Assembly: GCA_945906835.1 (NCBI GenBank)
Contig: CAMDRL010000064.1
Coordinates: 1-7,286 of the forward strand
DNA length: 7,286 bases
From: Rickettsia typhi
GTDB taxonomy: Bacteria; Pseudomonadota; Alphaproteobacteria; Rickettsiales; UBA1997
Direction of reading: 5' to 3'
The first letter of the stretch is position 1, and every line of letters begins with the position of its first letter. The notes under the pieces were generated by a model. The model was not told the origin of the DNA and searched no databases. It was given only the letters and a program-made list of their open reading frames with translations. A program made the translations under genes and the position numbers. Shown in pieces: positions 1-7,286 of the stretch.

Positions 1-1
1 A

Positions 2-226
2 CAAGAGGCGAGAGAGAAAGTTCAGGAGATTTTTGTAAGAGCTGATCAATCACTGGAGTTGGTTGTGGCAAATCCTAAAGGGGTTCCTTCTGTTAGTCCG
101 AAAGCTGTTGAGGCTATGCATTTAGCTGATGAAAAAATTATTGATGCGAAGAAGGATTCTGATAGTAAATCTTGGGTTGATGAAGTTGCTGATGGGAAGA
201 AAAGTAGTAGAGACAATATCAGGTAA
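2..226 (+). CDS. C-terminal part of an unrecognised protein, 5' end outside the window
   Basis: The frame starting at base 2 is open from the window edge to a TAA at 224-226, giving the last 74 residues of a protein whose start lies to the left. The visible part is hydrophilic, rich in Ala, Val, Glu, Asp and Lys, with no membrane segment and no motif I recognise; it begins QEAREKVQEIF and contains VANPKGVPSVSPKAVEAMHL. The codons are richer in G and C (GGG, CCG, GCG, GAG) than those of the other genes here, which may mean a different origin. The end is uncertain. Another frame is open from about 126 to a TAG at 291-293 and also reads like coding sequence near its end (SGNGITPILNKERLGG), so a one-base shift near 197-204 may have cut the protein short. 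The 112 bases between 226 and the next gene show no clear terminator. I cannot assign a function. Confidence 0.5.
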   Translation, partial: QEAREKVQEIFVRADQSLELVVANPKGVPSVSPKAVEAMHLADEKIIDAKKDSDSKSWVDEVADGKKSSRDNIR

Positions 227-338
227 TGGCATAACTCCTATCCTTAATAAGGAGCGATTAGGTGGTAGAAAGAAAAGTTTGCGAAATAAATAGCTAAAAA
301 ACTGAAGGGAATCGAAGGCAAAAAGATGCAACACAATT

Positions 339-2045
339 TTATCTTTTACCAACAGAAAGCTTAAATTTCTTAGGGGTTTTTGGTTCAGGATTTTGAATTT
401 TTTGAGCTGTAGTTTCTTTCTTCTTAGAGAAGAAATTCAAAAAACTATCAGATTTTTTTGGATCTTCAGCAGAAACTTCTTTCTGAATATCCTTAATCTC
501 TGGCTGAGCTTGTTTTTCAAAAACTTCTTTTGAAGTATTTTCTTTTTTAAACTTAACTTCTTCTTTAGGAGTTTTTTCTACAATATCTGCATTTTTAGTT
601 TTAGAGAAGAAATTCAAAAAGCTAAAGAATCCGGATTCTTCTTCTTTATTATTCGCAGCAACATTTTCTTCAGCTTTAGCTTCCGCCAATAATTCAACTT
701 TTGCTTTAGTCTCATCTATAGAAACATTAGACATAGAAGAATCAGCTAATTTAGCTTCTCCTTTAGGGCCTTGAATAAATTTAAACTTTTTAGTTGACTT
801 GCTATCAATCACTTTTTCAACAACGACACTTTTTGACTCTTCTTTAATTTCAGTAACCAAAGGCCGCATCTCTTTTTTAGGTTCTACTTTTTGCTTCTCT
901 ACCTCAACAACATTGTTTGGCTCAGATTTAACATCTGTAACAACTTTTTCTTTCTTTCTAAATATATTAAAGAAGGCAGAAAATCTAGATTCTTTTGGTT
1001 TTTCAATAACAATATCTAAAGGTTGTATTTCTTCTTTTTTATATTCATCTACAATAACAACTGGTGGCTCTTGCAAGGCTATTTCTGGCTTAACTATTGA
1101 TGGACCTTGAGTAAATTTGAATTTTTTAGAACCTTTTGTTTTTGCTGGAGCAGTAGCTTCTTTATATTCTATTTTGGCAATTACGATTGGTGGTATATCT
1201 TTTTCTGTTAGAGTTGTTGTATCTGATTTATTATCTAGTTTTTGCTCTAACTCAACAGCTGCTGGCTGCTGCAATTCTACCGCAACAGGTTTTTGCTCTA
1301 CATCTTTATTCTTATCATAAGATAAATCAACAATCTCAACTGGATCACTTAATCCTTTAGTGACCGTTTCTTTGTATGATTTAATCGCAACCGTATCTTC
1401 AGATGGATTTGCTGCAAATCTAATAGCGGTGTCTAAACCAGATGTTAATATTTCTTGCCCAAGCTGATTGTCATGACTTCTTGCAATTGCGAAAGAGCGG
1501 CTTATTTGGCTTTTTACAGTCTTTATATCAACGATTTTTACAAAATCAGATTTTGTAATCATATAATCCAGACATTCGTTACAATCTGACATTGCAGCGT
1601 GAACTATTGCTGAATCTTTAAAATTATTAAGGGTTTCAATCTTAGCACCTTTTAATAGTAACAAACTAACAATTTCAGCACTTTTTGACAAAGAAGCTCT
1701 CATTAATGGCGTCCAACCTTCAGCATCAACTAAATTAACATCAGCACCATTTTCAAGAAGCATTTTAGCAATTTCTGCGTTTTGAGTACGAGAAGCAATA
1801 TGAAGAGCCGTCGCTCCACCCATATTTTTTTGATTAATAGAATCGCTAGATTTAAGAAAGAATCTTACACCATCAACATCATTATCAACAACAGCTGACA
1901 TTAAAGATGTGACACCAAAAGATAAATTTTCTTTATTAGAAAAAAACTCAGCTTGCGCCATAGCTGAATTCAATGTGGCAGGAGTTCCAATCAAAGATAA
2001 TAATATGAATAATGCGCTCTTAGTTGTTATTATACGGTTAACCAT
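339..2045 (-). CDS. Exported ankyrin-repeat protein with a motif-bearing Lys/Glu-rich tail
   Basis: This encodes 568 residues. Residues 1-30 form a Sec signal peptide: Arg/Lys in the first ten, a hydrophobic core ALFILLSLIG, and a likely cleavage site after AMA (30) or AQA (32). Ankyrin repeats follow at about 42-74, 75-107 and 108-140, with clear TALHIA, GADVN and GWTPLM signatures; a degenerate fourth lies at about 141-170 and contains a CNEC motif (Cys155, Cys158). From about 240 to the end the protein is low-complexity, rich in Lys, Glu, Val and Pro, and probably disordered. Within this tail two short motifs recur three times each: KKFKF-x-QGP (307, 419, and a variant KKFKLSVGKR at the C-terminus) and an aromatic F-x-x-FFNIF-x-KKE type (353, 471, 532). 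Ankyrins bind proteins, so a periplasmic or secreted binding role is inferred, not shown. It lies 65 bases downstream of the similarly composed gene at 2111-3595, on the same strand. No Shine-Dalgarno sequence precedes the ATG; the start was chosen because it gives an intact signal peptide. Confidence 0.85.
   Translation of the reverse strand: MVNRIITTKSALFILLSLIGTPATLNSAMAQAEFFSNKENLSFGVTSLMSAVVDNDVDGVRFFLKSSDSINQKNMGGATALHIASRTQNAEIAKMLLENGADVNLVDAEGWTPLMRASLSKSAEIVSLLLLKGAKIETLNNFKDSAIVHAAMSDCNECLDYMITKSDFVKIVDIKTVKSQISRSFAIARSHDNQLGQEILTSGLDTAIRFAANPSEDTVAIKSYKETVTKGLSDPVEIVDLSYDKNKDVEQKPVAVELQQPAAVELEQKLDNKSDTTTLTEKDIPPIVIAKIEYKEATAPAKTKGSKKFKFTQGPSIVKPEIALQEPPVVIVDEYKKEEIQPLDIVIEKPKESRFSAFFNIFRKKEKVVTDVKSEPNNVVEVEKQKVEPKKEMRPLVTEIKEESKSVVVEKVIDSKSTKKFKFIQGPKGEAKLADSSMSNVSIDETKAKVELLAEAKAEENVAANNKEEESGFFSFLNFFSKTKNADIVEKTPKEEVKFKKENTSKEVFEKQAQPEIKDIQKEVSAEDPKKSDSFLNFFSKKKETTAQKIQNPEPKTPKKFKLSVGKR
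342..1127 (-). repeat. Two alternating short protein motifs, three copies each, in the ankyrin protein tail
   Basis: Motif A reads KKFKFTQGP (bases 1101-1127), KKFKFIQGP (765-791) and a diverged terminal KKFKLSVGKR (342-371). Motif B is a short aromatic run followed by basic residues: SRFSAFFNIFRKKEK (945-989), SGFFSFLNFFSKTKN (591-635) and SDSFLNFFSKKKE (414-452). In protein order they run A, B, A, B, B, A, spaced by acidic/basic low-complexity sequence. These are the only aromatic-rich islands in the tail, so they may be short binding segments. The motifs are read directly from the translation; their role is inference. Confidence 0.75.
424..620. repeat. 20-base direct repeat, copies at 424-443 and 601-620
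   Basis: The sequence TTAGAGAAGAAATTCAAAAA occurs exactly at 424-443 and again at 601-620, inside the tail of the ankyrin gene. Both copies are in the same reading frame and encode the FLNFFSK core of motif B, so the protein motif probably multiplied by local duplication. The copies sit 177 bases apart, a multiple of three, so recombination between them would keep the frame. Confidence 0.8.
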
Positions 2046-2085
2046 AAGTCATTTTATGTTTTAATTTTTAATTAACTCAATTTAT

Positions 2086-2105
2086 AAAAAACAAAAATGT
2101 TTTTT
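2086..2105 (-). terminator. Weak A/U hairpin after the upstream ankyrin gene
   Basis: A perfect 8-base-pair inverted repeat (2086-2093 with 2098-2105, four-base loop) begins 5 bases after the stop codon of the gene at 2111-3595. In the direction of transcription it ends in a run of six T. The stem has only one G-C pair, so it would be unstable. It could be a leaky terminator between the two ankyrin genes, or an accident of AT-rich DNA. Confidence 0.25.
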
Positions 2106-2110
2106 ACCAA

Positions 2111-3595
2111 TCAATTCTTCCATCTATCATTCAACTCTTTTATCAAAGACTGAGAACTTGAATCATAAGGTTTTTCAATCCAAGTTTGAGCTCCATGTTT
2201 CAAAAGAAATTTTACTATCACATCTTTTTTATGACGATATGCAATTGCAAGAGAGGTGAATCCATCATTATCCATGGCATTAACATCAACAACTCCTTTT
2301 GAAATTAACAAATCCACTGCTGGTAAAAACCCAACACGCGCCGCGTGCATTAAATAAGTTCTGCCAAAAGCATCAATATAATTAATATTGGCACCATTTG
2401 TTAATAGTAATTTTAAAGATACCTCATCACCAACTTCAATTGCAATTCCAAGCGGAGTATATCCAAGACTATTTGGCATATTAGGGTTGGCTCCCAAACT
2501 TAAAATTGATGCAACTACTGAATGTCTTTGCAACAATATAGCGTAAGTTAAAATTGTATCTCCCGAATTATTTTTAGCATTAGATTTTCTGATATCTCTG
2601 TAAGAATTATAAATACTTTTAAAATATGAAACATCGTCACTATCTGTAATTGCTTTAAATAAAATTTCTATTTTTTCTGCATCACTTAGAAAAGTAGGAA
2701 TATTAACATTATCTCGGGTTCTATATTTATCTAAAATAGGAGGGGCGGGAGTTTCATATAAAGCGAATTTATTAATCTCTCTTTTTCTGGGGATAATTTT
2801 AACATTGTCATCTGAAAAATCGCCATCTTCTTGATTATTAAATTGACTGGATTCTTTTGAATCAAATTTAATGAGATATTGTCTGCGCAATTTATTTAAT
2901 TTTTTTAGCCTTTCATTTTGCTTTTTTTCATTCTTAGTAACTTTTTTTAAACTTTTACCTTTCTCAGATTCTTTTTTTTGAACAGGCTTAGCTTGCTCTA
3001 TTTGTGATGGAGGAACTATTGAACCTAAATTATTTTTGGCATTATTTATAAAAGTTTGAATTTTAGAAATAGCTTCATCTACTTGAACTTCCGAACTACT
3101 TGAAGGTTTTTTAACCTCTTCTTTTACAATTTTGGCTGGGTCAATTTTTGGTAAATTTTCTTGCTTAACTTCTTCATTACTTTTTGAAGCAATAATAGCA
3201 GGTTTTATAAATTCTTTTTTCTCTGTAATTTTTCTCTCTGGAATTTTAGCAACTGCAGGAGCTACTGGAACTTCTTTTTTAACAACCTCATCAGCTTTTT
3301 TCTCCACAATCACTGGCGCTACTTTCTTTTCCACATTTACTATTGACGGAGTTACAACTTTCTTTTCTGGAACAATAGGATTTTTAGCATCAATATCATC
3401 AAGACCCAATGACTCAATATCAACCTTAACATCTTTGGATTCTGCACTTTTATTTTTGGCTTTTTCTTCCAATAAATCATTAATTTCTTTTAAAATTTCA
3501 TCTCCAGATTTATTTGGATCTGTGGCAGCAAAAGAAAGTGAGGCAAGTGGCAATTGTATAGAAATGAAAATTAAAATAAAAAAAATCCGCAACAT
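2111..3595 (-). CDS. Exported protein with Lys/Glu/Pro-rich N-terminal region and C-terminal ankyrin repeats
   Basis: This encodes 494 residues. Residues 1-23 are a Sec signal peptide, with a long hydrophobic stretch from residue 4 and likely cleavage after SFA (23). Residues 28-300 are low-complexity and rich in Lys, Glu, Val and Pro, with recurring VEKK/PEKK units between about 76 and 125 and a strongly basic stretch at 207-240 (KKLNKLRRQY at its end). Ankyrin repeats follow at about 342-375, 376-407, 408-441 and 442-472, with signatures such as GYTPLGIAIEVGD, GANIN, GRTYLMHAAR and GFTSLAIA; a weaker one may precede them at 305-341. There is no later membrane segment, so the product is probably periplasmic or secreted. 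It is the mirror image of the downstream gene at 339-2045 (signal, low-complexity, ankyrin here; signal, ankyrin, low-complexity there) and is likely cotranscribed with it. No Shine-Dalgarno sequence is visible; this start keeps the signal peptide intact. I do not recognise the family beyond the ankyrin domain. Confidence 0.85.
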   Translation of the reverse strand: MLRIFFILIFISIQLPLASLSFAATDPNKSGDEILKEINDLLEEKAKNKSAESKDVKVDIESLGLDDIDAKNPIVPEKKVVTPSIVNVEKKVAPVIVEKKADEVVKKEVPVAPAVAKIPERKITEKKEFIKPAIIASKSNEEVKQENLPKIDPAKIVKEEVKKPSSSSEVQVDEAISKIQTFINNAKNNLGSIVPPSQIEQAKPVQKKESEKGKSLKKVTKNEKKQNERLKKLNKLRRQYLIKFDSKESSQFNNQEDGDFSDDNVKIIPRKREINKFALYETPAPPILDKYRTRDNVNIPTFLSDAEKIEILFKAITDSDDVSYFKSIYNSYRDIRKSNAKNNSGDTILTYAILLQRHSVVASILSLGANPNMPNSLGYTPLGIAIEVGDEVSLKLLLTNGANINYIDAFGRTYLMHAARVGFLPAVDLLISKGVVDVNAMDNDGFTSLAIAYRHKKDVIVKFLLKHGAQTWIEKPYDSSSQSLIKELNDRWKN

Positions 3596-3614
3596 TTAAA
3601 AAATTATTTAACTT

Positions 3615-3686
3615 GTCACTGCATGCGTGGCATGAATTCAGTCCTTATTTTACTAAAAACTGGATTCCAACCAAGCAGGCAGTGAC
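3615..3686. repeat. Imperfect palindromic intergenic element, 28-base arms
   Basis: The left arm 3615-3642 (begins GTCACTGC) pairs with the right arm 3659-3686 (ends GCAGTGAC) at 22 of 28 positions, around a 16-base AT-rich loop. A smaller hairpin, CATGC-GTG-GCATG, is nested in the left arm (3622-3634). The GTCAYTGC...CTGGATT...GTGAC outline resembles dispersed palindromic repeats common between genes in Rickettsiales. It lies 10 bases beyond the yidD stop and 19 bases upstream of the ankyrin gene start. It could fold in the RNA as a terminator-like or end-protecting structure for the upstream operon. Confidence 0.7.
3647..3674 (-). promoter_or_regulatory. Candidate promoter for the ankyrin gene pair
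   Basis: On the minus strand, TTGGTT (3669-3674) and TAAAAT (3647-3652) are separated by 16 bases. They match the sigma-70 -35 box at three and the -10 box at five of six positions. The -10 lies in the loop of the palindromic element, and a transcript would start about 45 bases before the ATG at 3595. AT-rich DNA offers such matches by chance, so support is weak. Confidence 0.25.
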
Positions 3687-3696
3687 GGGACATGAA

Positions 3697-6080
<2,384 letters not shown>

Positions 6081-6572
6081 CTAAATTGAATCATCATCGT
6101 TAACATTACTCAAAACTTTAACAGTTTTTGCTAAGTTGAATTTTCTAAAATATTTATCATCAATGCAATGAAGCAAAAAGCCTTCTTCATTGGCATTCAG
6201 GGAAAGAATGCCAGTAGTCATGTTGAGGCTGGCTAAAAGTAATGGACGATTGAAAACAACTTCATCACTCAAATTCATAAACCTTATTGTGGGCCTTAAA
6301 GACTTGTTAGAAAAAGCCATATTAACCAACATTCTTAAGGATGAAAAAAAATTCTTAAAATAAATTTTGAAAAAATATCTGTAAAAACCAACACTTAAAT
6401 AAAGCAATTCGCTTTTTTCATTGATTAATTTTGCTTTGTAAGAAAGAACACTAACAAGGCCCGCCGACAAAAGACCAAGAAAGGTGTAAAGCCATGAAAT
6501 GTGGTTAGAAGAAACCATTAACAAAGCCCATAAGGCAAATAAGAATAGAAATAAATTGAATATATTTAGCAT
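6081..6572 (-). CDS. mnhE: Na+/H+ antiporter subunit E (MnhE/MrpE family)
   Basis: MnhE/MrpE is a small membrane subunit of the multi-subunit Mrp/Mnh cation/proton antiporter. The 163-residue product has two N-terminal hydrophobic helices (about 4-22 and 24-45), a further amphipathic/hydrophobic stretch at about 55-85, and the cytoplasmic family region: LRPTIRFMNL (92-101) and LLLASLNMTTGILSLNANEEGFLLHCID (111-138). The latter matches the family pattern of ALLANSITLTPGT followed by a short beta-rich end. The other subunits, which normally lie beside it, are absent here: ligA follows after 3 bases, and upstream is a divergent region. Either the antiporter genes are scattered, as in several Rickettsiales, or the complex is reduced. 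The assignment rests on the C-terminal motif and topology. Confidence 0.82.
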   Translation of the reverse strand: MLNIFNLFLFLFALWALLMVSSNHISWLYTFLGLLSAGLVSVLSYKAKLINEKSELLYLSVGFYRYFFKIYFKNFFSSLRMLVNMAFSNKSLRPTIRFMNLSDEVVFNRPLLLASLNMTTGILSLNANEEGFLLHCIDDKYFRKFNLAKTVKVLSNVNDDDSI

Positions 6573-6604
6573 GTAAAAAAATTAGAGGTAAATTTTATCT
6601 TCAG

Positions 6605-6714
6605 TGTCCTCCCTGTGGAGGCCTGGATCCAGAAGAATTTTTTTTAATTATACTTAAAAAATAAATTTGAGTTTGTTTTAATTGCTCTGGATCCCCGCCT
6701 TTGCGGGGATGGCA
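6605..6714. repeat. Palindromic intergenic element with nested hairpins in each arm
   Basis: The left arm 6605-6632 (TGTCCTCC...CTGGATCCAG) and right arm 6687-6714 (CTGGATCCCC...GGCA) are complementary at 20 of 28 positions, around a 54-base AT-rich spacer. Each arm also folds on itself: CCTCC/GGAGG with a four-base loop (6608-6621), and a perfect 8-base-pair stem ATCCCCGC/GCGGGGAT with a four-base loop (6691-6710). The G+C content stands out sharply from the surroundings. The CTGGATCC...GCGGGGATG outline resembles the CTGGAT-ended hairpin repeats scattered through Rickettsiales genomes. No T-run follows either hairpin, so it is not a typical terminator. Confidence 0.7.
6647..6652 (-). promoter_or_regulatory. 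Candidate -10 box for mnhE-ligA-yidD
   Basis: A perfect TATAAT lies on the minus strand 75 bases before the mnhE ATG, in the spacer of the palindromic element. No good -35 box is found 16-18 bases upstream. If used, the transcript leader would contain the left arm of the element and its small hairpin. Confidence 0.3.
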
Positions 6715-6833
6715 ACTTTGGTTGATTCCGCACCATACAAATTATGATGACAGTTGTGTTTTAAAAAATAATTATCAATGCTTTAAATTTTCCACAAAAC
6801 ATTCATCAAAACAACTAAATAATAACAAAAATA

Positions 6834-7256
6834 ATGACAAAAATTCTAATTGTTCAAGCTGACTTTTACAAAAAAATTTCCGCCCTTTTATTGGAAGGCG
6901 CTGTTAAAAAAATTACTGATGCTGGTAAAGAATATGAAATTATCAAAGTTCCGGGAGCTTTTGAAATCCCCGCCGTTATTTCCTTTGCTAAAAATAGCAA
7001 AAAATATGATGGTTTCGTGGCTTTAGGATGCGTGATTCGCGGTGAAACAACTCATTATGATTATGTTTGTTTGGAAAGCGCGCGCGGATTAAATGAATTG
7101 GCTATTAAAGAAAATTTAGCAATTGGCTATGGAATTATCACTGTTGAAAACGAGGCTCAAGCTATTGAAAGAGCTGATATGAAAAAGAAAGATAAAGGTG
7201 GATTTGCAGCTAATACTTGTTTGGAAATGATTAAGTTTAGGGAAAGATTTTTATAA
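6834..7256 (+). CDS. ribH: 6,7-dimethyl-8-ribityllumazine synthase
   Basis: RibH condenses 5-amino-6-ribitylaminouracil with 3,4-dihydroxy-2-butanone 4-phosphate, the penultimate step of riboflavin synthesis, in the cytoplasm. The 140-residue product shows the family order: an N-terminal ILIVQADFYKKI (4-15) with the substrate-contacting aromatic Phe11, VPGAFEIP (39-46), ALGCVIRGETTHYDYV (63-78) with the catalytic-type His74, GYGIITVENEAQAIERA (98-114) with the phosphate-binding-type Arg113, and DKGGFAA (120-126). The FY pair and the sequence around VIRGETTHYD are of the alphaproteobacterial style. The usual Arg in the A-R-F-Y segment is Asp here. It is slightly short at both ends relative to the usual 150-160 residues, but the core is intact. 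It is divergent from mnhE. The ATG has no Shine-Dalgarno sequence. The 30 bases after the stop show no start of a further gene such as nusB. Confidence 0.95.
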   Translation: MTKILIVQADFYKKISALLLEGAVKKITDAGKEYEIIKVPGAFEIPAVISFAKNSKKYDGFVALGCVIRGETTHYDYVCLESARGLNELAIKENLAIGYGIITVENEAQAIERADMKKKDKGGFAANTCLEMIKFRERFL

Positions 7257-7286
7257 TTCTTAGAGATTGAAGTTGCGTCATCTACC

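Noticed and set aside
231..256. Small inverted repeat TCCTT/AAGGA near 241-253 as a terminator
   Set aside because: The stem is only five base pairs with a three-base loop, lacks a T-run, and may lie in coding sequence.
122..352. 76-codon minus-strand open frame with hydrophobic residues
   Set aside because: It overlaps the better-supported plus-strand partial gene and the end of the ankyrin gene, and has no recognisable motif.
799..1320. Two plus-strand open frames (799-1110 and 1117-1320) rich in Ser, Thr and Phe
   Set aside because: They lie antisense to the Lys/Glu-rich ankyrin tail; Ser/Thr/Phe-rich frames are the expected shadow of Glu/Lys codons. They have no independent start signals.
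3132..3599. 155-codon plus-strand open frame
   Set aside because: It is antisense to the Lys/Glu/Pro-rich part of the upstream ankyrin gene, with shadow composition and no ribosome site; the minus-strand gene has a signal peptide and ankyrin repeats.
6691..6710. Perfect GC-rich hairpin as an intrinsic terminator
   Set aside because: No T-run follows on either strand and no gene ends beside it; it fits better as part of the palindromic element.
6722..6748. TTGATT and TATGAT as a ribH promoter
   Set aside because: The spacing is 15 bases, below the usual range, and the boxes are imperfect in AT-rich DNA; not strong enough to list.

Overview
The window is AT-rich DNA carrying short, recognisably alphaproteobacterial housekeeping genes, two exported ankyrin-repeat proteins and two palindromic intergenic elements. 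The lumazine synthase has the alphaproteobacterial style of the family. Split placement of a Mrp/Mnh subunit, ankyrin-rich secretome genes and hairpin repeats with CTGGAT ends are all familiar from Rickettsiales-type genomes. I therefore infer a Rickettsiales-like, probably host-associated, alphaproteobacterium. A ribH gene argues against the genus Rickettsia itself, which generally lacks riboflavin synthesis. The assignment rests on reading alone.

Layout from left to right. Bases 2-226 hold the 3' end of an unrecognised plus-strand gene, richer in G+C than its neighbours. A second open frame overlaps its end and runs on to 293, which suggests a frameshift. From 339 to 3595 lie two minus-strand genes separated by 65 bases. 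Both encode Sec-type signal peptides, ankyrin repeats and a long Lys/Glu/Pro-rich low-complexity region, but in opposite order: the upstream gene (2111-3595) has its ankyrins at the C-terminus, the downstream gene (339-2045) at the N-terminus. The downstream tail also carries two alternating short motifs, three copies each. A 28-base-arm imperfect palindrome (3615-3686) separates this pair from the next operon.

From 3697 to 6572, on the minus strand, are mnhE (Na+/H+ antiporter subunit E), ligA (NAD+-dependent DNA ligase) and yidD (membrane-protein insertion factor). They are tightly packed: a 3-base gap between mnhE and ligA, and a 22-base overlap between ligA and yidD. A second palindromic element (6605-6714) occupies the divergent region between mnhE and the plus-strand ribH (6834-7256). 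The last 30 bases show nothing I can identify.

The housekeeping genes are ordinary. The part most worth attention is the ankyrin pair: two exported, co-oriented proteins of mirror-image architecture with no function I can name, probably acting in the periplasm or outside the cell. No stretch longer than 300 bases lacks a gene.
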